Shown piece by piece: positions 1 through 7,559 of a stretch of DNA of 64,000 nt. The translations under genes were made by a program, and so were the position numbers. This DNA comes from an uncultured Cellvibrionales bacterium. Lineage in GTDB: Bacteria; Pseudomonadota; Gammaproteobacteria; Pseudomonadales; Dasaniaceae. Where the stretch lies: assembly GCA_913019905.1 (NCBI GenBank), contig CAJVZD010000007.1, positions 99,728 to 163,727 of the forward strand, written 5' to 3'. Position 1 is the stretch's first letter. The number at the start of each line of letters is the position of its first letter. The notes below the pieces were generated by a model, which had not been told where the DNA came from, ran no database searches, and was given only the letters and a program-made list of their open reading frames with translations.

Positions 1-321
1 GAGCACGAGCTCAATACGCGAAGGCGCCAAGAAGGTATTTTTTATTCGGCCCGATCTTTTTTTGGCAAAGCGTCATCCGGCCTAGGACATTTATTGGCCG
101 GTATTGCCCTGGACTTAATCGCCTTCCCCGTCGGCACAGATCCGGGCACCGTTCCAGAGGAAAAAGTGCATATGCTGGGTATCGTCGATGGGCCGCTGGC
201 TGCATTACCCGTAGCGATTTCGATTATTTTCTATTATCAATATCGCTTGACCCGAAAGAAACATCGCGAAATCCAAACGACGCTAAAAGAAAGGCATAAG
301 ACGGACGCCGCAACGGCATAG
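1..321 (+). CDS. MFS sugar:cation symporter, GPH family (3' end only)
   Basis: The open frame enters from the left edge and ends at TAG 319-321, so only the last 106 residues are visible. They contain the stretch RRQEGIFYSARSFFGKASSG, followed by a hydrophobic helix, a loop with PEEKVHMLG and a last membrane helix ending in a basic tail. This arrangement is typical of the final two helices of MFS_2/GPH symporters (MelB- and YicJ-like), which import glycosides or sugars with H+ or Na+. The substrate cannot be read from this fragment. It precedes a GMC oxidoreductase on the same strand by 267 bp, within an island of sugar-use genes, so a role in sugar uptake is likely. Confidence 0.75.
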   Translation, partial: EHELNTRRRQEGIFYSARSFFGKASSGLGHLLAGIALDLIAFPVGTDPGTVPEEKVHMLGIVDGPLAALPVAISIIFYYQYRLTRKKHREIQTTLKERHKTDAATA

Positions 322-588
322 TAGGAACTTTTCTGAAATGATCTGCCGACTACTTCTATTGATATACGGCGCGAAATAGTTAAAAGTAGACAAGGGGATT
401 TTGTAGAAAGATGGCTGGTCAGTGACGGTCAACTGGCGGCACTGACTCGAATTTCTTCCGGTGTTCGCAAGCTCCATCTTATAGTGACGTTTTTTTAACT
501 AGCACCCCGCATTTCATTTACGCCATAATACTCCGATTTACCCTCATCTGAATCAACAGGTGAACCATACACAAACAGGAATTCATAG

Positions 589-2232
589 ATGAGTAGTTAC
601 GATTTCATTATCATCGGCGCCGGTAGCGCTGGATGCGTGTTGGCCAATCGCTTATCGGCAGACTCAAGCAAGTCAGTATTACTTCTGGAAGCCGGCGACA
701 AAGACAGTAACTTTATGATCCACATGCCAGCTGGCGTTGGCAAGCTTATCGGTACCGACACGGTAAACTGGTATTACAATACCGAAGCCCAGCCTGAACT
801 CAACAATCGCCCCCTGTATTGGCCAAGAGGCAAAGTGTTGGGGGGATCTTCATCTATCAATGGCATGGTCTACATTCGCGGACACGCCGTCGACTACGAT
901 ATGTGGCGGCAACTGGGGCTTGAAGGCTGGAGCTATGACGAAGTTCTACCCTACTTCAAACGTTCCGAAGACAATGAACAGGGCGCCGACGATTTTCATG
1001 GTGAAGCGGGACCGCTCGGTGTTTCCAACGCGACGAAGAGCAGCGTATTGTTTGACGCGTTTATCGATGCGGGCAAACAAGCCGGCCACCCTTATACGGA
1101 CGATTTCAATGGACCGCAGCAGGAAGGCATGGGCCCTTATCAAACAACCATAAAGAATAACCGTCGCTGCAGCGCCGCGACTGGATATCTGGTTCCCGCC
1201 CTGGGACGACCCAACCTGACCGTTGAAGTTAAAGCCATGACAACGCGTATTTTGTTCGAAGGAAAACGTGCTATCGGTGTTGAATACATTCAGGGCGGAC
1301 AAACCAAAACCGCAACGGCCAACACGGAAGTGATTTTGTCCGGCGGCGCAGTGAATAGTCCACAGACCTTAATGCTGTCCGGTATCGGCGATGCAGAGGA
1401 ACTCGGCAGTCTAAACATCCCGGTGGTTGCGAACCTGCCGGGGGTTGGTAAAAATCTGCAGGACCATCTCGATTGCTCCCTATTAGTGAACTGCACGCAG
1501 CCTGTCACGCTAGCCAGCCAAAATAATCCACTACGGGCTTTACTGACGGGTATGCAGTATGTATTTTTCAAAACCGGTTTGGGTGCGACACAGGGGCTCG
1601 AGTCTGGGGCGTTCTTAAAAACCTCGCCGGAACTCGATGCTCCCGATATACAAATTCACTTTGTAGCGGCGATGATGAAAGACCACGCACGAGAGAAAGT
1701 GAAAGGACATGGATTTACGGTTCATATCTGCCAACTGCGCCCGGAAAGTCGCGGCCACGTTGGATTAAAGTCCACTAATCCTATGGACCACGCCCTCATT
1801 CAACCCAATTATCTGAGTGCAAAAAAGGACCGCGAGATTCTCCGAAAGGGGGTAAAGATGGTGCGTAATATTCTCGAGCAGGAAGCGATGAAGCCCTTTA
1901 TGGGCGATGAGATCGAGCCGGGCGCTGCAGTTCAATCAGACGCCGAGCTGGATAAATGGATTAATGAAGAGGCAGAGACCATCTATCACCCGGTAGGTAC
2001 TGCCAAAATGGGACACGACGATATGGCAGTCGTCGACGAGCGCTGTAGAGTGCATGGTATTGAAGGCTTACGCGTCGTCGATGCCTCAGTCATGCCAACA
2101 CTCATCGGCGGTAATACCAATGCGCCGACCATTATGATCGCCGAGAAGATATCGGACGATATACTCGGTAAAGCTGCATTAGTCGCCGAGTCCGTGGTGG
2201 TATCTAAAAACCTAGAGGATGCGACCGCTTAA
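589..2232 (+). CDS. GMC family FAD-dependent alcohol dehydrogenase (choline dehydrogenase-like)
   Basis: A 547-residue protein of normal length for bacterial GMC oxidoreductases, which oxidise a primary or secondary alcohol using FAD. The N-terminal Rossmann motif GAGSAG is at residues 10-15. GMC signature 1 (RGKVLGGSSSINGM) is at about 80-93, signature 2 (GGAVNSPQTLMLSGIG) at about 251, and the C-terminal FAD/active-site segment has YHPVGTAKMG (His about 467) and GGNTNAPT (about 507). There is no signal peptide, so it should be cytoplasmic. An ACAGGAATTC stretch precedes the ATG. The substrate is unknown. Annotation as choline dehydrogenase would be over-precise, because the bet neighbours (aldehyde dehydrogenase, BetI) are absent. 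Confidence 0.88.
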   Translation: MSSYDFIIIGAGSAGCVLANRLSADSSKSVLLLEAGDKDSNFMIHMPAGVGKLIGTDTVNWYYNTEAQPELNNRPLYWPRGKVLGGSSSINGMVYIRGHAVDYDMWRQLGLEGWSYDEVLPYFKRSEDNEQGADDFHGEAGPLGVSNATKSSVLFDAFIDAGKQAGHPYTDDFNGPQQEGMGPYQTTIKNNRRCSAATGYLVPALGRPNLTVEVKAMTTRILFEGKRAIGVEYIQGGQTKTATANTEVILSGGAVNSPQTLMLSGIGDAEELGSLNIPVVANLPGVGKNLQDHLDCSLLVNCTQPVTLASQNNPLRALLTGMQYVFFKTGLGATQGLESGAFLKTSPELDAPDIQIHFVAAMMKDHAREKVKGHGFTVHICQLRPESRGHVGLKSTNPMDHALIQPNYLSAKKDREILRKGVKMVRNILEQEAMKPFMGDEIEPGAAVQSDAELDKWINEEAETIYHPVGTAKMGHDDMAVVDERCRVHGIEGLRVVDASVMPTLIGGNTNAPTIMIAEKISDDILGKAALVAESVVVSKNLEDATA

Positions 2233-2246
2233 TAGATGTGACTGAG

Positions 2247-2279
2247 GAGGAGAATTGACGAACAGCGTCAATTCTCCTC
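2247..2279 (+). terminator. Stem-loop after the GMC gene
   Basis: A perfect 14-bp stem (2247-2260 with 2266-2279) closes a 5-base loop, starting 15 bases after the GMC stop. The downstream sequence has only a short T-rich stretch, so it may be a weak intrinsic terminator or an RNA 3'-end stabiliser. It could serve the convergent redoxin gene as well. Confidence 0.55.
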
Positions 2280-2341
2280 TCACGTTTATCGGCACCGCAA
2301 ATCTTAATGCACTGCCCTCTTAGAAATCAGAGCGTTTCACT

Positions 2342-3187
2342 TCAAACGGCATTGATACCGTGCTGGTCAAATATGCGAAGAAAGGTTTCCGGCTCAGGAC
2401 GAACACGATAATTATCGGTTAGGTCTGCCATCAGAATCTTGCCTGTCGCGTCGGTCAACAATGCCGTTGGCATAATGGTATCGTCATCGTAACCCGGTAC
2501 CCCCAACGGCACACCTTTCTCATGAATAATACCCAGCTGTCTTGCAACCAGGCTCCCCTCGTCTATCAAAAATGTCATCGGTACATCGAAACGAGCAGCC
2601 AGACTTTTAGTGTTACTTTCCGACTGTGGGCTAACCAAATAGATATTAACCCCACGCTGGTCCAACTCCTTGTATTGACTCGCGATCTCCCCGATCTGGG
2701 CCATACATAAAGGGCACCAGTTACCCCGAAAAAATAACAGCAAAGCGGGCTGTTGGCGAATGGTGGAGGCGTTTACCGGATTGCCATTTTCATCCTTTAA
2801 AACAAACTCCGGCAGGGTTTTTCCTTCAATGAGTAGGGAACTTGAGCGATCGCCAAATCGACTATACCAAAAGACATACAGGAGTCCGCCAAAAAAACCG
2901 ACACCCAGCGCTAAGATCTGTGCCATCGCACCCTCTCCCGGTAGCACCAATGCCACTACAGCACCCACTGCACCAACAATCCATACACTCGGTAGATTGG
3001 CGCTGGTCCTCGCTCTTTTCCCAGCTAAAACCGTACTAAAGAAAATTCCAGCGGGTAAAACTGAAATGAAAGCGCCCAGCCACGATGTGTAAAGTCCCGT
3101 GGTGAGAAGTTTATAGCTACTATAAAATAGAACCGCAAACACCCCCATTAGATAAGGTGTCACATAATAAGGTTTTAACTGATTCAT
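2342..3187 (-). CDS. Membrane-anchored redoxin / AhpC-TSA domain protein
   Basis: 281 residues. The first 120 or so hold about four hydrophobic helices. The remainder is a thioredoxin-fold AhpC/TSA domain, with the sequence LFFRGNWCPLCMAQ giving a CxxC pair (WCPLC) at the usual peroxidatic/redox position, and later a Thr-Phe-Leu-Ile-Asp segment. It probably reduces peroxides or disulfides at the membrane. Which side the redox domain faces is not clear, because the helices precede it without a recognisable signal peptide. It lies 39 bp downstream of a TetR-family gene on the same strand and is probably controlled by it. Confidence 0.75.
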   Translation of the reverse strand: MNQLKPYYVTPYLMGVFAVLFYSSYKLLTTGLYTSWLGAFISVLPAGIFFSTVLAGKRARTSANLPSVWIVGAVGAVVALVLPGEGAMAQILALGVGFFGGLLYVFWYSRFGDRSSSLLIEGKTLPEFVLKDENGNPVNASTIRQQPALLLFFRGNWCPLCMAQIGEIASQYKELDQRGVNIYLVSPQSESNTKSLAARFDVPMTFLIDEGSLVARQLGIIHEKGVPLGVPGYDDDTIMPTALLTDATGKILMADLTDNYRVRPEPETFLRIFDQHGINAV

Positions 3188-3226
3188 TACTTTCTCCGGC
3201 TAATAGTGAAAATGCATAGAAATAAC

Positions 3227-3805
3227 TTAATCCAATACTTGCAAGGCGGTTTCCATCACGTCCCGTAACTCGCGTAAACTCGACCCATGGCGCACAGATA
3301 CCCGAAGGCCTTTGTTAACACTCATAAAAAAATTCGCGAGGGCGCGGGGATTTTTTTCTGGCGATAAGGTTCCCGCCGTGATGCAGCTCGCAAAACAAGC
3401 CTCGAAAGCGCGGTTCAGTTTCTGCATATGTTTGGCGGCATGTAACACCAGAATATTATCGACTTCCGACAACTCGACAACCGTATTGACGAACATGCAT
3501 CCCTTCTCTCGAATCTGCTGATCGGGATCCAGGTGCACTGCCTCAAATAATGTTTGAATCGCGAGAATAGGATCGGTGGCAAATTGCAAGGCTTCCAAAA
3601 AAGGGTCCATTTGAACGGCATAAAAGTCCATCGCTTTTATGAACAACTCACGCTTATCACCAAAAGCGTGATAAAGGCTGCTGCGACTCAGACCCATAAC
3701 CACCAACAGCTGATCAATGGACGTTGCTCCATACCCTTGGGACCAGAATAATTCTGTAGCGCGCTGTAATGCGTCATCAGTATTGTAAGCTTGAGGTCTG
3801 GCCAT
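3227..3805 (-). CDS. TetR/AcrR family transcriptional regulator
   Basis: A one-component repressor-type regulator. The N-terminal helix-turn-helix is visible as ALQRATELFWSQGYGATSID followed by LSRSSLYHAFGDKRELF; the C-terminal two thirds form the helical ligand-binding domain. I chose ATG 3805 rather than the longer frame from 3868, because a GGGAG Shine-Dalgarno lies about 9 bases upstream and the protein then starts MARPQAY, a usual TetR opening. It is transcribed just ahead of the redoxin gene and diverges from the outer-membrane protein gene at 4262. It may control either; the ligand is unknown. Confidence 0.85.
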   Translation of the reverse strand: MARPQAYNTDDALQRATELFWSQGYGATSIDQLLVVMGLSRSSLYHAFGDKRELFIKAMDFYAVQMDPFLEALQFATDPILAIQTLFEAVHLDPDQQIREKGCMFVNTVVELSEVDNILVLHAAKHMQKLNRAFEACFASCITAGTLSPEKNPRALANFFMSVNKGLRVSVRHGSSLRELRDVMETALQVLD

Positions 3806-4261
3806 GAAATATCGACTCCCTTGTTCCAAATAGGGGCCGATAGTAGAGGCATTAGTTTTGGAACGCAAAGTCCAAAATAAAGAAAGTAGGGATAAAAAAA
3901 GTACAGATCCAAAAATCGACGAGTCGTTTGAAAACGCTCTCGAATTTAAAATTATTGTCGTAGGCTGTTAAATTTTTTGGCTATTAAGAAGAATCTGTCC
4001 GGAAGTGCGATAAATCGACTTTAGGCGCGACTCATAAACGAAAGGCCTAACAGTGCTTCCTATCTAGCTCTACTATTTGACAATCCCTAACCCCTTCGAT
4101 GAAGAGAGTCTCTTGGGCAAGTATTGGAAATGTCGGTCGTTGTAGTCAATTTGCCAGACGACGCTCCCATTACTAAACTGGGTGAGTTTGCGGGAACTGC
4201 GATAAGTTACTCAAAAGCTTGGTATAATTACTTTCCCAACGCCGATATCGGACTTGAAAAC
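3806..4261. other. Divergent intergenic region, TetR gene / outer-membrane protein gene
   Basis: About 455 bp, AT-rich in the half next to the TetR gene. It must hold the promoters of both divergent genes. I could not define a convincing TetR operator. An in-frame extension of the right-hand gene (from 4124) is open but lacks a ribosome site and a plausible leader, so I treat it as untranslated. Confidence 0.4.
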
Positions 4262-5566
4262 ATGGCGAGTTTAACAAAAATAACACGACCAACTGATACA
4301 GCGCAGCTGGTTTTAAGATTGAGTCTGTTAGCGACTATCGCTCTTTTCAATATTCTATTCTTAAGCGCAGCTACGGCGTCCTCATCGCACGAAATGACAG
4401 GCAGGATATCGGCCTTCGGTGCTTACAACGACAGTTTTGATTCCTGGCTTGTCGGGAGCTGGGGGCGTTTCGAAACCGGCAGTGACTACAGTGATCACAA
4501 TATCGATTATTTCAATGAGCTGCAGTTTCAGTACAGCTATGAAAACGACCTGATGGGTCTCGACCTCCATGTTCAATATCGCAATAATTCGGATAATAGC
4601 GGTCAGGACTTTGGGTTGGTTGAACTAAAAGCCTTCACTCACTGGGAGCTCGACAAAGACAAATTGCTCACGCTAACCGCCGGGCAATTCTTTTTACCCA
4701 CTACCATGGAGAATATCGACAGTTTTTGGGAGAGCCCCTATACCTTAACTTTTTCCAGCATAAATAGCTGGATAGCAACCGAGTTTCGTCCCATTGGTAT
4801 TGACATGGGTTTTGAGACAATCACCGACGCGGGTAATCGTTTCAGTCACGCGCTAACACTATTCGGTGGCAATGACTCCATGGGGACTCAACTCGCCTGG
4901 CAAGGCTGGATGTACCATCACCGCCGATCAGTTTCCGGAGAAGAATTGCCACTGCCAAACCTAAAGGCGCTGGGATCGGGCGGCGCGTTTGCAGAGCAGG
5001 CCGATTTTGGCAGTACTTCCTTCGGCAAAGATTTAGACAATCGTATCGGCTATGCACTGAGAAGTAGTTATTCGATACCCGACGAATTGATCTTACAGGC
5101 AACATGGGTTGATAACCGCGGCGATAGAAATCTTCACAGTGGCGAATATTCCTGGGACACACGATTTGCAATGGCAGGTATGGAATGGCATCCTTTGATT
5201 GGCTGGGTCGTCGCGGCGGAGTTTATGCAAGGCTCAACCGGCATGGGAGCCGAATCAGGCCCCCATGTCGATGTCGATTTTTGGAGCGGGTATCTATTAG
5301 CTTCCTACAATACCCTACAGTGGCGCTACACCCTCCGGCTAGATCGATTTCTAAATGAAGATCGGGACCACACACCCTATGACCTCAACGAGGACTCGGG
5401 AGAAAGTTATACCTTCGCTGCTTTCTGGGAGTACCCTAACAGCAATATTCGTTTCGGGCTCGAGGCAATTCATACGGTAACGAAAAGACTACGTGTTACC
5501 CCTAAAGGATTTTTTAAGGACGGCAATGCTAGCCAGTACCTACTGATGGCCAGTTATACATTCTAA
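4262..5566 (+). CDS. Outer-membrane beta-barrel protein, porin-like
   Basis: 434 residues from ATG 4262. The opening MASLTKITRPTDTAQ is followed by a hydrophobic signal segment (LSLLATIALFNILFLSAATA) and a cleavage-like ATASSS site. The mature part is rich in alternating aromatic and polar residues, with many Trp and Tyr residues and Asp/Asn turns, and it ends in ...MASYTF. A terminal Phe after alternating residues is the classical sorting signal of outer-membrane barrels. No specific porin family is certain. Given the neighbouring sugar genes it may be a substrate channel. It lies opposite a GntR regulator and could be one of its targets. Confidence 0.65.
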   Translation: MASLTKITRPTDTAQLVLRLSLLATIALFNILFLSAATASSSHEMTGRISAFGAYNDSFDSWLVGSWGRFETGSDYSDHNIDYFNELQFQYSYENDLMGLDLHVQYRNNSDNSGQDFGLVELKAFTHWELDKDKLLTLTAGQFFLPTTMENIDSFWESPYTLTFSSINSWIATEFRPIGIDMGFETITDAGNRFSHALTLFGGNDSMGTQLAWQGWMYHHRRSVSGEELPLPNLKALGSGGAFAEQADFGSTSFGKDLDNRIGYALRSSYSIPDELILQATWVDNRGDRNLHSGEYSWDTRFAMAGMEWHPLIGWVVAAEFMQGSTGMGAESGPHVDVDFWSGYLLASYNTLQWRYTLRLDRFLNEDRDHTPYDLNEDSGESYTFAAFWEYPNSNIRFGLEAIHTVTKRLRVTPKGFFKDGNASQYLLMASYTF

Positions 5567-5607
5567 CATTGTCATTTTTATCGATGCGATTCTTATCGGT
5601 GCTGTTA

Positions 5608-6327
5608 TTATCGATGTTCTGTCGCATAGACATATTTGTTGGTCGCGTAATAGGCCTCACTGCACTCAACAACCCGACCGTCAATATTAATACTCTGACG
5701 TTCAACCATCATCACCGGCGATCCGACGGCCAAATTTAATTTATCGGCATACTCATCTGGGATTTCGGTGGCCCTCAGCTCATCACGCACGGAGACAATA
5801 CTAATCCCGTATTTGTCCTGATAGAGCGTATAAAGCGAATTGGGCATTTCCAGCTCTTTGTCAATATTCGGAAAGACAGACAACGGCAGAACCACTTTTT
5901 CCATAATGACTGGCTCACCCTGTAAGGAACGCAATCGCAACAATTGCACGACTTGCGATTTTCCTTTTATGTTAAGTTTTATGCTCTCAGTCTTTGTGGC
6001 AGCCCGACGGGCTGAGGATAATACCTGAGTGTCTGGAATCAGGCTCTGACCATCAGGTTCGCGCAGCCGAAAGAAACGAAAGAGGGAGCTCTCCTGGGTA
6101 TGCTCGGCAACATAGGTGCCTTTACCTTGTTGGCGTTCAAGCAGGTTTTCAGCGACCATTTGATTCAGGGCTTTTCGCACCGTACCCTGACTGACACCTA
6201 ATTCAGCGGCAAGGGCCATCTCACTGGGAAGTGCCTCGGCAGGCTTCCAGTGTCCGTTTACCAACCGCTGAGTCAACTGATCGTATACCTGCTTATAGAG
6301 AGGCTGGAAGCTTGTACTCAACGTCAT
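5608..6327 (-). CDS. GntR family regulator with UTRA ligand domain (HutC subfamily)
   Basis: 239 residues. The N-terminal winged helix has PLYKQVYDQLTQRL, LPSEMALAAELGVSQGTVRK and QQGKGTYVAEH. The C-terminal UTRA fold has ...EPVIMEKVVLP... and ends with ...VVECSEAYYATNKYVY. HutC-type regulators bind sugars or amino-sugar phosphates and similar small molecules. ATG 6327 is preferred over 6343-6345 because AAGGTG sits 5 bases ahead of it. The DNA-binding half is strikingly close to that of the second GntR at 14848, so both may read the same operator. It converges on the outer-membrane protein gene. Confidence 0.9.
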   Translation of the reverse strand: MTLSTSFQPLYKQVYDQLTQRLVNGHWKPAEALPSEMALAAELGVSQGTVRKALNQMVAENLLERQQGKGTYVAEHTQESSLFRFFRLREPDGQSLIPDTQVLSSARRAATKTESIKLNIKGKSQVVQLLRLRSLQGEPVIMEKVVLPLSVFPNIDKELEMPNSLYTLYQDKYGISIVSVRDELRATEIPDEYADKLNLAVGSPVMMVERQSINIDGRVVECSEAYYATNKYVYATEHR

Positions 6328-6435
6328 GTAATCACCTTGTAACATTCACTTTAATCTAGGAAATCTGTTTCGCTATGGATCGCTAGTTTTATTGTAACCA
6401 TTATCGTGCGACCGCAGGCGGCGGTCAATAACTAG

Positions 6436-6590
6436 TGCCCATCCAGAAACGAATAGACACCGTCATTGCGAGCGTTATTGTTCGACGCTTCGACGCGGCA
6501 ATCTCATCCAGTATTGATGCGACCTGTAAGAGATTGCCGCGCTTCGCTCGCAATGACGGCTTGGAAAAACGCCTATTTCTGGATGGACCC
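6436..6590. repeat. REP/MITE-like imperfect palindrome
   Basis: Outer arms containing CCATCCAGAAA (about 6440-6450) and its complement (about 6576-6586) enclose inner arms: CGTCATTGCGAGCG at 6461-6474 and the complementary CGCTCGCAATGACG at 6545-6558. Both inner arms are linked to a CGGCAATCT block. The left arm carries extra bases relative to the right. Such CGTCATTGCGAGC palindromes are common non-coding repeats in many proteobacterial genomes. It sits in the long gap behind the GntR gene. Confidence 0.8.
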
Positions 6591-6937
6591 TAATTAGCTG
6601 AAATATCGACAAGGTCTTAAGGGCTTTGAAAAACGCTCTTTGCAATCGCAGAAAACCAGACATGAAAGCGCAGTGCACAGCGATGTCATTCAAGGATTCA
6701 ACTTAAAAACAACAGCGATTTGACCAAACGAGAGGTCATCGAAAAAATAACGGCAGCTGGCGCGCTACAGATAAGGTTAGCCGTGACAAAAAATAGCTCT
6801 ACACCTCACCCGTGTTCCTCCAGAAATACCGATTCAAAATTAGTATGTCTGAAAGGGCACTAACTATCTATTTTATTCGTGCTATTGAAGCCGTAAAATT
6901 CACGGTTCGAATGCCAACGGCATCAAAAGAAAGACAA

Positions 6938-6963
6938 AAAAAAGGGCGGCAGTGCCACCCTTT
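6938..6963 (-). terminator. Intrinsic terminator behind the decayed receptor tail
   Basis: GGGCGGC (6944-6950) pairs with GCCACCC (6954-6960) and the flanking AAA/TTT. On the minus strand the stem is followed by a run of seven or more U residues. It lies 15 bases after the stop of the receptor remnant, so the original terminator survived the decay of the gene. Confidence 0.7.
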
Positions 6964-6977
6964 ATCCCAACTCGGGA

Positions 6978-7226
6978 CTAGTAATTAAACCTGAAGTTAA
7001 CACCAAAGTATCTTTCGACATCTCTTGGTATTTGATAACAAAACCCATCGCCACTGTAAGTGCTGGCATAAGTCTCATCCCTTAAGTTTTTTCCGACTAA
7101 AGAAACCGTGTATGCCTCTCCAGGTGAACGATAAGTAAGGCTAATCTCCGTCGATAGCGCAGAAAATTGAAATAATAAATTCGACAAATCATTCGAAGTT
7201 ATCTTTTCTATTTTGAAGATCGGAGC
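6978..7226 (-). pseudogene. C-terminal remnant of a TonB-dependent receptor
   Basis: An 83-codon open segment that lacks a proper start and ends at a normal stop. Its last 50 or so residues match the last beta-strands of a TonB-dependent receptor: YTVSLVGKNLRDETYAS, then a PRDVERYFGV segment and a terminal FRFNY. The intact receptor at 7560-9899 ends in a comparable way (SLIGKNLTDEDYAS, PRNAERHFGV, LRAKF) but is clearly not identical, so this is the tail of a paralogue and not a recent copy. The plug and the rest of the barrel are gone. The upstream stop (TAG at 7227-7229) confirms truncation. Confidence 0.8.
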
Positions 7227-7510
7227 CTATTACTCGAACGATTGATGGCCGAATCCAGCATTGCAGCGCATGGAGATCCAACCAAGTTCAGGCGCTTAAC
7301 CGCAATAGATCTCATAGCCAAAATTGTTGCTGATACACTTGATGCCGATGTTGAAATTGCCACATCTGTTTGCGCCCCATTTATCAAACTAGCCATAGGG
7401 ATGGAGAGCAAGATAGCAACTTAAGGAATTTAGTCGGGAGTATCCAAACGGTTTCTAGGATTTGTTTAGCGTATGCTTGGACGCACGGGGACTGTTAATA
7501 CACAAATAGT

Positions 7511-7548
7511 CACCGTTGAACAGCGCCTTGCGGCGGCATTCAACGGTG
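7511..7548 (-). terminator. Stem-loop after the TonB receptor gene
   Basis: CACCGTTGAA (7511-7520) and TTCAACGGTG (7539-7548) form a perfect 10-bp stem with a GC-rich inner loop, 12 bases beyond the receptor stop. The following minus-strand sequence is only moderately U-rich. The remaining 7227-7510 gap holds no gene I can support. Confidence 0.6.
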
Positions 7549-7559
7549 TAAACTATTTA

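Noticed and set aside
6475..6693. A 72-codon minus-strand frame containing RHCERSAAIS
   Set aside because: This is the well-known false translation of the CGTCATTGCGAGC palindrome, not a protein.
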